DNA of 64,000 bases from Siphonobacter aquaeclarae (GCF_900103285.1 NZ_FNGS01000001.1:124001-188000), one strand, 5' to 3'. Positions 1-8,810 are shown, counted from the stretch's first letter. The notes: generated from the sequence alone by a model not told the origin. A program made the numbers and translations.

Positions 1-402
1 AACAGCGGTATGCTGATGATTATGTTCCGATCTTTTATTGGCCCGGCGGTCTTCTCCGCCCTCTATTCCTGGGGCATGTACTACGGTCAGATCAGCCATA
101 CCCAGGCGCTGGCCGGTCGGATGGACCTGCTCGATCCGCTGGTCACAGCCCGGTACCAGGCCGCCGGACTACCGGCGTCGAGTATGGGTGCTGAAGCCGT
201 TCATTCCCGCGGCGCGCAGGCGTTGCTGGGATCGGTGCAGGTACAGGCAGTGCTCGTCACAGGGCAGGAGCTGTTCGGGTACATCGTTCTCGGAGGCCTG
301 GCGGTTTTGGTGCTTATTCTCGTCCTTCCTCTCCAACCCGTTAACAAACGCCGGCTCGTAAACCTGCGTCGCCGCTGGCGCCAGGTAATCCCGGTACCCT
401 GA
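1..402 (+). CDS. MFS transporter, C-terminal fragment
   Basis: The reading frame is open from base 1, so this is the 3' end of a gene starting outside the window. The visible 133 residues have a hydrophobic segment at the start (MFRSFIGPAVFSALYSWG), a polar loop with a conserved-looking YGQISHTQAL stretch, a second strong membrane helix (ELFGYIVLGGLAVLVLILVL) and an Arg-rich cytoplasmic tail. This is how the last two helices of 14-TM drug:H+ antiporters of the DHA2 (EmrB/QacA-like) type look in Bacteroidota. The family call is inference from topology and the MarR gene that follows only 4 nt downstream, a common exporter-regulator arrangement. The substrate cannot be told. Confidence 0.6.
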   Translation, partial: NSGMLMIMFRSFIGPAVFSALYSWGMYYGQISHTQALAGRMDLLDPLVTARYQAAGLPASSMGAEAVHSRGAQALLGSVQVQAVLVTGQELFGYIVLGGLAVLVLILVLPLQPVNKRRLVNLRRRWRQVIPVP

Positions 403-406
403 TCGT

Positions 407-832
407 ATGACCGTTTCACTTTCACACGTCCGGAATTTTCTTTGCCTTTTTCTGCGGGTACGGCATCAGATAGTCAGCCGGTTTGAGGAAGAAATGACCC
501 GTCGAGGGCACAAGGGGCTTACCGTCAGGCTGTTTTCCAGTCTGTCGATGATTGAAGACGGGATGAATCCGGCGGAGCTCGCCCGCCTCCGCGGCGTCAC
601 CAAGCAGGCCATGAGCCAGACGCTGACCGCGCTTTCTGACGCCCGGCTGATTCGCCAGATGTCAGACCGCCACGACGGCCGTATCCAGCTTCTTGCCGTT
701 ACCGAAAAAGGAAAACAGGCGCTGGCAGACGGTCTGGAAGCGATGCAGGTTTTACTGGATCCTGCCGGAGCAATAGCCGACGAAGCTTTTTACAGGCAGC
801 TGACCGGTATTCTTGAAGAATTGGGGAACTGA
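407..832 (+). CDS. MarR family transcriptional regulator
   Basis: This 141-residue protein has the size and layout of MarR repressors: an N-terminal dimerisation helix, then a winged helix with the pattern MNPAELARLRGVTKQAMSQTL (about residues 53-73) and the wing SDRHDGRIQLLAVTEKGK (about 87-104), where the DxRDxR-like D-G-R residues are typical. It starts 4 nt after the transporter stop, so the two are almost surely co-transcribed, and it probably controls that exporter in response to a small ligand (inference). A strong hairpin follows at 859-884. The subfamily and ligand are unknown. Confidence 0.88.
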   Translation: MTVSLSHVRNFLCLFLRVRHQIVSRFEEEMTRRGHKGLTVRLFSSLSMIEDGMNPAELARLRGVTKQAMSQTLTALSDARLIRQMSDRHDGRIQLLAVTEKGKQALADGLEAMQVLLDPAGAIADEAFYRQLTGILEELGN

Positions 833-858
833 ACATTCCTGTAAATGCCATGAAAAAG

Positions 859-884
859 AAAAGGCGACCACCTGGTCGCCTTTT
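859..884. terminator. Bidirectional terminator between convergent genes
   Basis: A perfect inverted repeat (AAAAGGCGACCA, 2-nt loop, TGGTCGCCTTTT) lies between the MarR stop (832) and the stop of the minus-strand phosphatase (888). It has T runs in both directions and serves both transcripts. Confidence 0.9.
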
Positions 885-887
885 CAC

Positions 888-2123
888 TTATTCCAGCACC
901 CACCTGTTCACGGTATTATACTGCCCTTCCAACGCGATTTTGTAGTAGGATGAGGGTAAGCGGGATACATCAATCATTGCTTTTCCTTCCGTCACCGGTA
1001 CTTCGCCCATGAGGAGGTACCGGTCGGGTTTGCCTTCCTCGAAGTAGTTGGTTGTACTGATCCAGATTTTCACCTTGCCTTCCGGATTGTGCGCTTTCCA
1101 CTGGATGGAGAGGCTCTTTCCGGTTTTTTCGGCTTTCGGTTGAGAGAGAGACAGCCGGCCGGTCAGCGGAACGCCGTCTACTTCGAACGCCTGCTGCTTG
1201 GGGAATGTCACATCCAGGTGCCGCGCGATGGTCGGCATGATGTCGACAATCGCCGGCGTCGCCTGCGTAAAGGCGGCATTCAGACCTGTCGCGTTCGTTA
1301 CAATCCAGGTACTCCGCTCCCGGTCCGACTGACCGCCGTGGTTTTTTCCGGTCTGAAAATCACGACCGTGGTCGGTGGTGACGACCATCAGCCAGTCTTC
1401 GCCCGTCGTCTTTTTCCGGTATTCGATTGCCTGCCAGAGCCGGCCCATTTGTTCGTCCATCATCCGGATAGCCGCGTAGTAGGGCTCGGCATCGCCGTAG
1501 CGGTGACCCATGTCGTCGGTGTATTCCAGGTATACCCACGACAGGTCAGGAGCCTGCGTACGGATATACTCGTCCGCCGTGTCGACGACCTTTTCGTCGA
1601 TGCGATGAATGTACTGACTCTCTTTGTCATGCGGGAAATGAAGCGTATCCAGCTCGAAGCCATCGAAAAAGTAATCCATTCGCAGGTGGTCGGTCTGGGG
1701 CAGGCCGTCGCCGAGGAGCTTCGTCCGGTTATCCAGCCAGGTAGAAAATACAGCCGCCTTTTTCGCCGGATATTGTTCCTTGAAAAACCGGAAGATGGTC
1801 CAGTAATGATAGTTGGGGTCCTTGATGTCATTGCCCCAGACGTTATGCTTATTCACCCAGGTTCCGGTGAGCAGGCTGTTGTAGCCTACCGCCGAGATCG
1901 TCGGGGTTTGGGAATAGGTTTTCCGCTCTCCGCCGACATACGCCGCCGCGAAGCCGCCCTGTTTGGCGATGGCGTCGAGCCGGGGCGTACCGACTTTCTT
2001 CAGGACGTCGGGGGCAATACCGTCCACAATGACGAAAAGAACTTTTTTAGCTCCCTTCTGCGCCATCGCGGGTGTGAGAACGGAAAACAAAAACAGGAAT
2101 GCGAGCGTACGTAGCATAGTCAA
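888..2123 (-). CDS. Secreted alkaline phosphatase superfamily phosphodiesterase/pyrophosphatase
   Basis: The 411-residue protein begins with a clear signal peptide (cut after TPAMA, about residue 21). Motifs of the alkaline phosphatase/nucleotide pyrophosphatase superfamily appear in order: metal ligand in VLFVIVDGIAPD, nucleophile Thr in TPTISAVGYNSLLTG, then DDMGHRYG, TTDHGRD and GKNHGGQ with the later Asp/His metal ligands. The last 80 residues look like a beta-rich accessory domain. It is downstream of a susC-susD pair on the same strand, which suggests a periplasmic hydrolase acting on the imported substrate. A terminator lies between (2131-2160), so it may be partly uncoupled. Whether it acts on nucleotides, phospholipids or sugar phosphates cannot be read from the sequence. 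Confidence 0.82.
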   Translation of the reverse strand: MTMLRTLAFLFLFSVLTPAMAQKGAKKVLFVIVDGIAPDVLKKVGTPRLDAIAKQGGFAAAYVGGERKTYSQTPTISAVGYNSLLTGTWVNKHNVWGNDIKDPNYHYWTIFRFFKEQYPAKKAAVFSTWLDNRTKLLGDGLPQTDHLRMDYFFDGFELDTLHFPHDKESQYIHRIDEKVVDTADEYIRTQAPDLSWVYLEYTDDMGHRYGDAEPYYAAIRMMDEQMGRLWQAIEYRKKTTGEDWLMVVTTDHGRDFQTGKNHGGQSDRERSTWIVTNATGLNAAFTQATPAIVDIMPTIARHLDVTFPKQQAFEVDGVPLTGRLSLSQPKAEKTGKSLSIQWKAHNPEGKVKIWISTTNYFEEGKPDRYLLMGEVPVTEGKAMIDVSRLPSSYYKIALEGQYNTVNRWVLE

Positions 2124-2130
2124 AACAGGT

Positions 2131-2160
2131 AAAAACGGGAGCCTGACGAGCAGACTCCCG
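2131..2160 (-). terminator. Terminator after susD (minus strand)
   Basis: Read on the minus strand, a CGGGAG/CTCCCG hairpin with a 13-nt loop is followed by TTTTT. It lies between the susD stop (2180) and the phosphatase start (2123). It would cut or reduce read-through from susCD into the phosphatase gene. Confidence 0.7.
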
Positions 2161-2179
2161 CAAAGATGAACAGGCAGAA

Positions 2180-3967
2180 TTACCAGCCAAAAACCTGTTT
2201 CAGGTTCGGGTTGAGAAGCATCTGCGTCTGTGGTACCGGACGGTAATAGTATTTCGGATCGATAAACTGCCGCGTCGTCGTTTCCGTGATGATCGCGCCG
2301 CCCGCGTTTCCGTTTTTAAGGTACACCGTAACGTTCTCACCCGGAGCGCCGGCTTTGTAGTACACGAGTACCACGCCGAGGGAGTTCTTTTCCTTCTGGG
2401 CTTCAGCAGGGATGGAAGCGCCTTTGTCGATGAGAATGATATCTTCGACACCGTCGCCGGTCAGGTCATACTTTCCGAGGCCGGGGAAATACATGCCTTC
2501 CGGGATTTTGGTCAGCACCTTGCCGGCTTTCCAGCGCATCAGGTCGTGGAAGCGGTGGTCTTCAAAAGCGAATTCCACCCGCTTTTCCCGCCTGATTTCC
2601 AGGATAATACCCTGATTGGCGCCGGTTACGTTGGGGAATTTCTCCGCCTGAACGGGATCAACCGAAGCATTGGCCTTGACGAGGTTCAGGTCCGGCATAC
2701 CGGCGCGGCGACGGAGCAGGTTCACGGACTCATCGAGGTTGGCCTGCGTCAGTTTTCCGGTTTCGGCAAGAGCTTCCGCGTAAATCAACAGGGCTTCCGC
2801 ATAGCGGTAAACAGGGTAATCCGCTCCGTTCTGAATCGCTGCTGTGGTGGAATTGATATATCCTTTCAACTGGTGATATCCGGAGAAATTCTTGTTAAGA
2901 CGCTGAATATAAGGCGTTGCGTCGGGTTGACGAACCCAGCCCGGAGGAACCATCGTCTGAGACAACCGGGGATCGCGGTTCTGAAATTCCTTCACAAAAC
3001 CAAACGTCTCGTACCCGGGTTGTGCCGAAAGGGGGGTACCGTCTTTCATGAGGTACGCCTGTACCAGATCGCGGGAAGGCGCCATTTCATAGTCTCCGAA
3101 TACTACGCCATTGACCGAGCCGCTTCGCTTCTTGTCCATATCATAGGGGTTGGCGAGGATGACTTCCTTGTTCGAGAGCAGGTCCTGGCTCGCAAAAAGG
3201 GTAGCATAGTCTTCGTTCGGTTTTCCCGTCGAATAGATCGAAAACTTTTTCGAGGCGATGATCTCGCCGGCTATTGCTGCGGCTTTTTCGAGCAGTGGCC
3301 CGGCTGAGGCTGTCAGGCTTAATTCGTCGTGGTATTTCCGGTAGGTACCTTCATACAGGGCCGCGCGGGCATAGAGCAGCTGGGCGGCCCATTTGCCGGG
3401 AGTACCTGTCGGAACAGACTCCCGTACGTTGGCAGCGGCAAAGGCGAGGTCGGCGAGGACCGAATCCATGACGACCGTCCGCGAGTCCTGGGTTTTGTAC
3501 AGGTCTTTGTCTGACGGGTTCAGCGTTCCGGAGTACCAGGGCACATTGGAGTACCGCCGTACCTTATCGAGGTAAAACTCTGCACGGTAGTACCGGGCGA
3601 TACCCGCATAGTGATTCTTCACCGCTGCCGATACGTTGGCTTTCTGGTAGCTGACGAGGAAGTAGTTGATGTTCCGGAGCCGCGTCCAGTCCCATCCGCC
3701 GGTAATGGTCTGGGCGCTGGGCGTACCGGTCATGATGGTCTTCATCTCTATGGCGCCGGTAGTAGAGGCATTGTCCGTTCCCTGCTCCGTTGAAGCCAGG
3801 TACGAGCCCGATCCCGGGAGCGAAAGAAGCCCGTTGATGTACAGGGAGAGGTCTTCTTCCGAATTGAAAAATGCTTCCGGAGAAATCGACGTCTGCGGAT
3901 ACCGGTCCAGGAACTGGTCCTTGCACGACGTCAGGAGAATGAGTGCGAAAAACAGGTATTTTTTCAT
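2180..3967 (-). CDS. SusD/RagB family nutrient-binding outer-membrane lipoprotein
   Basis: 595 residues. The N-terminus MKKYLFFALILLTSCKD has a lipobox (LTSC, lipidated Cys15), followed by FLDRYPQTSISPEAFFNSEEDLSLYINGL, the conserved start of SusD-like proteins. TPR-like helices follow (RYYRAEFYLDKVRRYSNVPW, YAEALLIYAEALAETG) and the C-terminal LRRRAGMPDL, EIRREKRVEFAFEDHRFHDLMRWK block. Near the C-terminus the sequence GKYDLTGDGVEDI resembles a calcium loop and is shared with the SusD at 55.1 kb. The gene starts 6 nt after the SusC stop, so one operon. It binds an oligomeric nutrient at the cell surface for the partner SusC; the ligand is unknown. Confidence 0.93.
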   Translation of the reverse strand: MKKYLFFALILLTSCKDQFLDRYPQTSISPEAFFNSEEDLSLYINGLLSLPGSGSYLASTEQGTDNASTTGAIEMKTIMTGTPSAQTITGGWDWTRLRNINYFLVSYQKANVSAAVKNHYAGIARYYRAEFYLDKVRRYSNVPWYSGTLNPSDKDLYKTQDSRTVVMDSVLADLAFAAANVRESVPTGTPGKWAAQLLYARAALYEGTYRKYHDELSLTASAGPLLEKAAAIAGEIIASKKFSIYSTGKPNEDYATLFASQDLLSNKEVILANPYDMDKKRSGSVNGVVFGDYEMAPSRDLVQAYLMKDGTPLSAQPGYETFGFVKEFQNRDPRLSQTMVPPGWVRQPDATPYIQRLNKNFSGYHQLKGYINSTTAAIQNGADYPVYRYAEALLIYAEALAETGKLTQANLDESVNLLRRRAGMPDLNLVKANASVDPVQAEKFPNVTGANQGIILEIRREKRVEFAFEDHRFHDLMRWKAGKVLTKIPEGMYFPGLGKYDLTGDGVEDIILIDKGASIPAEAQKEKNSLGVVLVYYKAGAPGENVTVYLKNGNAGGAIITETTTRQFIDPKYYYRPVPQTQMLLNPNLKQVFGW

Positions 3968-3973
3968 GGGATG

Positions 3974-6900
3974 TTAGAACTCGATGTTGACACCAACTGC
4001 CATTTTACGCTGGAAGGGATACGCCCAGGCGCTGTAACCCTGGTTGACGGCCTCGGGATCGATGTATTTCTTGATCGCGGAGAATTCGAACAGGTTTTCA
4101 CCCGAGACATACACCCGGAACCGGTTGATTTTGTAGCGGCTCAGCCAGGCAGACGGGAGGGTATAGCCAACGGAAACGTTCTTGACCCGCAGGTATGCAG
4201 CGCTCAGCAGGTACTTGGTTTGGGGAATATCCAGACCGGCGCCGTAGTTGGCATCCGCGAGCCACGACTGAAGTACCGGGTATTTCGAGTTTGTATTGGC
4301 GTCGGCGAGGCCCGCAGCGATGTAGGAAGCAGAGTGGCGCTCCCGGTCGGCTCCCGTTTCGGAAGTAGCCCGGTAGAAATCCAGGTTCCAGGGATAGACG
4401 TTGGCATACGGCTGCTGGTAGGGTCCCCAGAAGAGGTAGTGACGGGGGTAGTAATCCGCTTTGCCGACTCCCTGCAGGAAAATAGCTGCGTCGAAATTGT
4501 TCCAGCTCAGGTTCAGGTTGATGCCGAAGCGGTACCGGGCCGTGGTATTCCCGATGATGCTCATGTCTTTCGGATCTTTGGCAGAAAGGCCCTTTTCGAT
4601 CTTTCCGTTACCGTCGAGGTCGACATACTTCGGCCATCCCTGCACAATCTGCAGCGCTCCCCAGGGGATGATGGCGGTTTCGTCGAGCTTCTTGATTTCA
4701 TCGGCGCTCTGGAAGTAGCCGTCGTTTTTCAGCCCCCAGATTTCACCAAGCTTCTGGCCTTCCCGGTAATTGCTGAACAACTGCTGGTCGTTGCGGAAGC
4801 GGGTAATGGTCGATTGCGCATCGGATACCAGGAATTTCGCATCTACTGACAGCGGCTTCGAGCCGACGGTATACGAGTCCCGGAAGCCGATCGACAATTC
4901 CCATCCGTTTGTCCGCATGTCGGCTGCGTTTTGCTTCGGTACCGACGTGCCGAGTACGCCCGGAAGTTCCTGTCCGGTGGTGAGCATGCCTTTCGTGTTC
5001 CGGATGTAGTAATCGGCCGTTACCATGATTTTATCACGCAGGAGCCCGAAGTCGAGACCGGCATTGACGGTGTTGACACGCTCCCAGGTATAGTTCCGGG
5101 GGTCGATCGTGAGCGACGGCGAACCGGTGATCACCGTTTGCTGACCTCCATTGATGAGGTAGCCGGAGAGACCCGTCGGAAGGGTTTGCAGGTAGCTGTA
5201 GTACCCGACGTTCTGGTTTCCGAGATCACCATAGGAAGCGCGGAGCTTCAGCGTGGGAATGGCATGCTGGGCGCCGGCAAAGAACGGTTCCGAGCTGATA
5301 ATCCAGCCTGCCGAAACGGAGGGGAAGAAGCCCCAGCGGTTGCTCGACGGGAAGCGGGAAGAACCGTCCAGGCGTCCGTTGGCTTCGAGCAGGTAACGTT
5401 CCTTGAAAGTATAGTTGAGGCGGCCGAAGGCGCTCCGTGTGGCGTAGGAATCGTAACCGGCAGTGACGAAAATATCGCCGGTCGTCAGTCCCAGGTAAGG
5501 AAGCGAAGACGAAATCAAGACATTGCGCTCGGTCTTAACGGTGGAATATACGTAGCTCTCCTGGTTGAAACCGGCCATCAGGCCGACGGTATGTTTGCCG
5601 AAGGTCTTGTTGTAATTGCCGTACAGGTTGTAAACGGTCTGGTTGAGTGAGCCGTTTTGTTCGGTCACGGATCCGTTGCCGCCTTCCTGCCGGATATCGC
5701 CGGGGCCGAAGCCGATGTTGAACTTGCGGGTATCCCAGTGGTAGGTCCACATTTCTTTTTTGAACGAAGCGTCTCCCGTAATCGAGAAATCGCCGAAGGT
5801 GGCCGTCAGTCGCGTAATGTTCTGAAAACCAAACATATCCTCGCGGTTCTTTCCACCGTCGGTCAGGCGGGCTGCCAGGCGGCCGGCGCCGGTATTGGCC
5901 CAGGTTCCGTCGGGGTTTTTCGCCACGTCGGTCGGCTGGAGGTAATACACATCGGTGATGGAAGACGTCGGATCGGCGCGGCGGGTAGAATAGAGCGAAA
6001 GGTTGTTGTCGACCTTCAGCCAGCGGAGCGGCGAGAAGTTCACCCGGGATTTGAGGGCGTAGCGCTCCCAGAAATCAGCTGTGAGCTTATTCAGACCGTT
6101 TTCTTTCGTGTAATCTCCGGAGACATAATATCCGACCGGTACGTTTCCATCGGCGTTGGCACTGCCGGTAAACGCCAGGCTATGGTTCTGTGAAATGCCG
6201 ACTTTGTTGAAGAAGTAGTCATACCAGTTGTTGGCGCCCATGTAAGCCCACTTGGTCGGATCAGACGGATTCAGGCGGGTATCGGGGAGGGACGGGTTGT
6301 CCGAGCGTTCCTTCGCCCACTTGTAATATTCATCCGAATAGTTGACATAGTCCCAGGGAGTATTGTCGGTCGACGTTTCAAGTACCCGGGAATAAATGTA
6401 CGGGTCAGTAACGGGCTTCGCGAGTACCGTCGGTTTACCCCAGGAAACGAAATTGTTATACGTAATACTCTTCCGGCCCTTTCCACCCTCTTTTGTCGTG
6501 ATAAGGACCACGCCGAACGCGGCCCGGGCGCCGTAGATGGAAGCGGAAGCGGCATCCCGCAAAACGGAGAAGGAAGCGACGTCCGACGGGTTCAGCCGGA
6601 GCATGTCATTGGACGTGGCCGGAATGCCGTCGATGATGATCAGGGGTTCGCCGCCGTTGATCGAGGTACCTCCCCGGATGTTGATCGTGGGTACCGTACC
6701 CGGCCGGCCGCCGCCATAGGTAATGTTCAAACCGGGGCTGGCGCCCTGTAAGCCCTGAATGACGTTGGCTACCGGTCTGGATTCCAGTGTTTTGCCGGCA
6801 AGTTGGTCGACAGCGCCCGTCAGGTTGATTTTCTTTTGGGTGGCGTATCCGACGACAACCAGTTCATCCAGATCGCCGGCGTCAGCGGGCAGGACGACAT

Positions 6901-7174
6901 CCACTACCGTCCGCCCGCCGACCGCTTCTTCCACCGTCCGGAAACCGATCGAGGAGAACACCAGCACCGCGTTGTTCGGCACATTGACCAGGGTATAGCC
7001 CCCGGAGGCATCGGTGGCCGTGCCCTTGGCCGAGCCTTTCACACGGATGTTTACACCCGGCAGACCGTCCTTTCCGTCGGTAACCTTCCCGGTGATTTTT
7101 TGCTGGGCGTGTGCCTGCCAGACAAGCAGCAGCAGGCACGACACCCTTAACAGGTACTGTAGAGGGTTTTTCAT
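3974..7174 (-). CDS. SusC/RagA family TonB-dependent outer-membrane transporter
   Basis: 1066 residues with signal peptide (cut near QAHAQ), a carboxypeptidase-regulatory-like domain (KITGKVTDGKDGLPGVNIRVKG, about 25-105), a TonB-box-like DELVVVGY, a plug domain with LESRPVANVIQGLQG and DAASASIYGARAAFGVVLITTK, and a long beta-barrel ending in an aromatic-terminated strand (GVNIEF). This is the energised import channel of the susCD pair. No STN domain is present, so it is not a sigma-signalling receptor. The divergent TetR gene and operator-like repeats in the 461-bp gap suggest TetR control (inference). It is close in sequence to the SusC at 51.8 kb. Confidence 0.94.
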   Translation of the reverse strand: MKNPLQYLLRVSCLLLLVWQAHAQQKITGKVTDGKDGLPGVNIRVKGSAKGTATDASGGYTLVNVPNNAVLVFSSIGFRTVEEAVGGRTVVDVVLPADAGDLDELVVVGYATQKKINLTGAVDQLAGKTLESRPVANVIQGLQGASPGLNITYGGGRPGTVPTINIRGGTSINGGEPLIIIDGIPATSNDMLRLNPSDVASFSVLRDAASASIYGARAAFGVVLITTKEGGKGRKSITYNNFVSWGKPTVLAKPVTDPYIYSRVLETSTDNTPWDYVNYSDEYYKWAKERSDNPSLPDTRLNPSDPTKWAYMGANNWYDYFFNKVGISQNHSLAFTGSANADGNVPVGYYVSGDYTKENGLNKLTADFWERYALKSRVNFSPLRWLKVDNNLSLYSTRRADPTSSITDVYYLQPTDVAKNPDGTWANTGAGRLAARLTDGGKNREDMFGFQNITRLTATFGDFSITGDASFKKEMWTYHWDTRKFNIGFGPGDIRQEGGNGSVTEQNGSLNQTVYNLYGNYNKTFGKHTVGLMAGFNQESYVYSTVKTERNVLISSSLPYLGLTTGDIFVTAGYDSYATRSAFGRLNYTFKERYLLEANGRLDGSSRFPSSNRWGFFPSVSAGWIISSEPFFAGAQHAIPTLKLRASYGDLGNQNVGYYSYLQTLPTGLSGYLINGGQQTVITGSPSLTIDPRNYTWERVNTVNAGLDFGLLRDKIMVTADYYIRNTKGMLTTGQELPGVLGTSVPKQNAADMRTNGWELSIGFRDSYTVGSKPLSVDAKFLVSDAQSTITRFRNDQQLFSNYREGQKLGEIWGLKNDGYFQSADEIKKLDETAIIPWGALQIVQGWPKYVDLDGNGKIEKGLSAKDPKDMSIIGNTTARYRFGINLNLSWNNFDAAIFLQGVGKADYYPRHYLFWGPYQQPYANVYPWNLDFYRATSETGADRERHSASYIAAGLADANTNSKYPVLQSWLADANYGAGLDIPQTKYLLSAAYLRVKNVSVGYTLPSAWLSRYKINRFRVYVSGENLFEFSAIKKYIDPEAVNQGYSAWAYPFQRKMAVGVNIEF

Positions 7175-7263
7175 GTTGTCAGGTTTGTGTTTCTGGAGAA
7201 ATGAGGCAAAGTTCCTTCACGTAGATTAATTGAATGTTAAGTCAAAAAATCCAAATCATTAAT

Positions 7264-7289
7264 AAATTGTTTGAATGTTCAGTTAATTT
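7264..7289. promoter_or_regulatory. Operator-like dyad upstream of susC
   Basis: An interrupted dyad AAATT...TGAA-N2-TTCA...AATTT lies 90-115 bp upstream of the susC start. It overlaps the second copy of TTGAATGTTMAGT. The binding protein is unknown; the adjacent TetR is the first candidate. Confidence 0.45.
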
Positions 7290-7469
7290 ATAAATCAAAC
7301 AGGTAACGCGCCGGAATACGGGGCGGTATGAACGGAAATGAATGATTACGGGGTTGGTTTTTCAGTCGGGAACGCGTGGCCGGGTGGCCAGTGAAAGGTT
7401 CACAAAGTAGTGAAGCAGAATGCATATTTCCATGCAGTTGCGCCGAAAGAAATGCTGAAAAACAGGCAG

Positions 7470-7503
7470 ACAAACGTTTGCATGCCCGGATACAAACGTT
7501 TGT
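7470..7503. promoter_or_regulatory. Tandem ACAAACGTTTG palindromes
   Basis: Two copies of ACAAACGTTTG, the second extended to the perfect palindrome ACAAACGTTTGT, start exactly 22 bp apart. They lie about 135-165 bp upstream of the TetR start. CAAACGTTTG with central CG resembles LacI/PurR-type half-sites, while the nearest regulator gene is TetR-type, so the owner is uncertain. Confidence 0.55.
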
Positions 7504-7635
7504 GCAAAAAACGGAGGGAAAGACGGGAGCGGAGCGGAACGCTTTCCGGTGGGGTATCATTCCGGGCGCTGCGAACGGAAAAGGGAGAATTCGGGGAAAA
7601 AAAAGGCATATTTGGGAGAAAATATTTTACTCGAA

Positions 7636-8301
7636 ATGGGAAGAAAAAGTCTGAAAGACATCCGGCAACGGGAAATCATAGAGGTGTTTTATGCCGTGGC
7701 GAAGCGGGAAGGGCTGGAGAACACGTCCATCGCCAAAATTGCCAGGGAAATGAATACCAATCCCAGTCTCATCATCCATTACTTTCAGACGAAGGAAGAC
7801 CTGATTTACGAACTGATCGACTACATCCTGAGCCAGTATCAGTTGATTTTTCAGATTGAGCGGGAAGGCGCCACGCGCGAGGCCCTCGTGGAAACGATTG
7901 ACAAGCTGTTTTCCAAGAAGTGGAACGACCTGTTTGACGACGGCCTGTCCTTCAGCTGCTACGCGCTGATTTTCCGGAACGAAACGGTGAAGGAGAAATT
8001 CAAATCCGTGCTCGACCTGCTTCATACCCGCCTGGCGACGCTCATCCGGCAGTGCGCCGAAAACGGCGAGATCAGGCTGACGGAAGATCCCCGGGTGGTA
8101 GCCGACCTGATTTTCGTGATTGTTGACGGTGCGTACTACTATTTGAGCCTGGTCAGTGATCCGGCAGAGTTTGACCGGAAACTGACGGAATACAAGCTCC
8201 GGGCGCTTCGCCTCCTGTCGATCTCACTGATCCCGGTTTCTGCGGGCGATCGCGGCCAGGCCTATTCCCATCCAGACGACGTTGACGGCCAGGCTCGGTA
8301 A
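7636..8301 (+). CDS. TetR/AcrR family transcriptional regulator
   Basis: I start at the ATG of MGRKSLKDIRQREIIEVF, because an in-frame ATG at 7549 would add a 29-residue basic tail unlike the family. The product is 221 residues. The TetR DNA-binding domain is clear: REIIEVFYAVAKREGLENTSIAKIAREMNTNPSLIIHYFQTKEDLI (about residues 9-55), with the typical HYFxTKEDL end of helix 4. The C-terminal helical ligand domain is variable. Transcribed away from susC, so likely controls the susCD operon and/or itself. The last 26 codons overlap the 3' end of the convergent membrane-protein gene by 78 bp, so the tail may not be conserved. Confidence 0.87.
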   Translation: MGRKSLKDIRQREIIEVFYAVAKREGLENTSIAKIAREMNTNPSLIIHYFQTKEDLIYELIDYILSQYQLIFQIEREGATREALVETIDKLFSKKWNDLFDDGLSFSCYALIFRNETVKEKFKSVLDLLHTRLATLIRQCAENGEIRLTEDPRVVADLIFVIVDGAYYYLSLVSDPAEFDRKLTEYKLRALRLLSISLIPVSAGDRGQAYSHPDDVDGQAR

Positions 8302-8481
8302 GCTCCCGGAATACAGGGAATGGACGATCAATCCCAGCGCACCGAGAATATTAAGCAGGTGAAACGGGATGCCCTGGGAGCTCAGTTTCCCAAGGGTCAG
8401 CAATAAATACGCCAGGACGTAGAAAACGGCTCCCAGCCAGCCGGCAAGTTCGATCAGGAATGTAGTAGTCATGCCGCTCAC
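8224..8481 (-). CDS. Small membrane protein, CBU_0592-like
   Basis: 85 residues from a GTG at 8481, or 82 from the ATG at 8472. The GTG overlaps the stop of the upstream gene (ATGTGA), a typical coupled arrangement. Three hydrophobic helices are visible: FLIELAGWLGAVFYVLAYLLL, PFHLLNILGALGLIVHSL and LAVNVVWMGIGLAAIA, with the conserved-looking GWLGAVFYVLAY and NxxG...NVVWMGIGL. This fits the small CBU_0592/permease-like family of unknown function (recognition from memory, not a search). It overlaps the convergent tetR 3' end by 78 bp. Confidence 0.7.
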   Translation of the reverse strand: MSGMTTTFLIELAGWLGAVFYVLAYLLLTLGKLSSQGIPFHLLNILGALGLIVHSLYSGSLPSLAVNVVWMGIGLAAIARRNRDQ

Positions 8482-8810
8482 ATGGGCTCATCTTCCGACA
8501 GGGCTACGCTGTCAATCTCAAAAAACAGAGTAATACGATCCCGGCTGAATACGCGCCGCACTACTTTCAGATTCCGCTCGGCAATGGCCTGATAGGCTAC
8601 TTTATAGCGCTGGAAATCCTCTTCTTCCCCGTTCTCATCCCAAAATTCCGGCGGATTAACGAAGTCCGTTTCCCGGAAATTGATGTAGTCGCCCGCCTGC
8701 GGAACCAGGTCGTAAGGCAGATCCAGCTCCAGACCGGCAAACTCGCTGAGTACTTCATACAGCTCCTCATCGTAATCGTCCGGGACGAGAAACTCCACCG
8801 TAATTTTCAT
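8478..8810 (-). CDS. Hypothetical acidic protein
   Basis: About 110 residues from MKITVEFLVPDDYDEEL; a longer frame to 8885 adds 25 unlikely residues. The protein is acidic with mixed alpha/beta character (LELDLPYDLVPQAGDYINFRETDFVNPPEFWDE) and no signal peptide or membrane helix. I do not recognise a family. It is translationally coupled to the small membrane protein downstream (ATGTGA overlap), so the two probably work or are at least expressed together. Confidence 0.65.
   Translation of the reverse strand: MKITVEFLVPDDYDEELYEVLSEFAGLELDLPYDLVPQAGDYINFRETDFVNPPEFWDENGEEEDFQRYKVAYQAIAERNLKVVRRVFSRDRITLFFEIDSVALSEDEPM

Larger units (their letters stand above)
7175..7635. other. Divergent regulatory region between susC and tetR
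   Basis: 461 bp without a credible gene. The susC-proximal half is AT-rich and holds a repeated TTGAATGTTMAGT element at 7230-7242 and 7271-7283 (41 bp apart, 12 of 13 identical); the second copy sits inside a dyad at 7264-7289. The tetR-proximal half holds two ACAAACGTTTG copies (7470-7480, 7492-7502). A possible -7 box for tetR is CATATTTG (7607-7614), one mismatch from consensus. Confidence 0.6.

Noticed and set aside
7470-7503. Insertion-sequence or att-site remnant for the ACAAACGTTTG pair
   Set aside because: No transposase, integrase or target duplication nearby; helical phasing fits an operator better.
7288-7560. 90-codon frame on the minus strand between susC and tetR
   Set aside because: Composition is random-like, no domain is seen, and it crosses the operator-like repeats.
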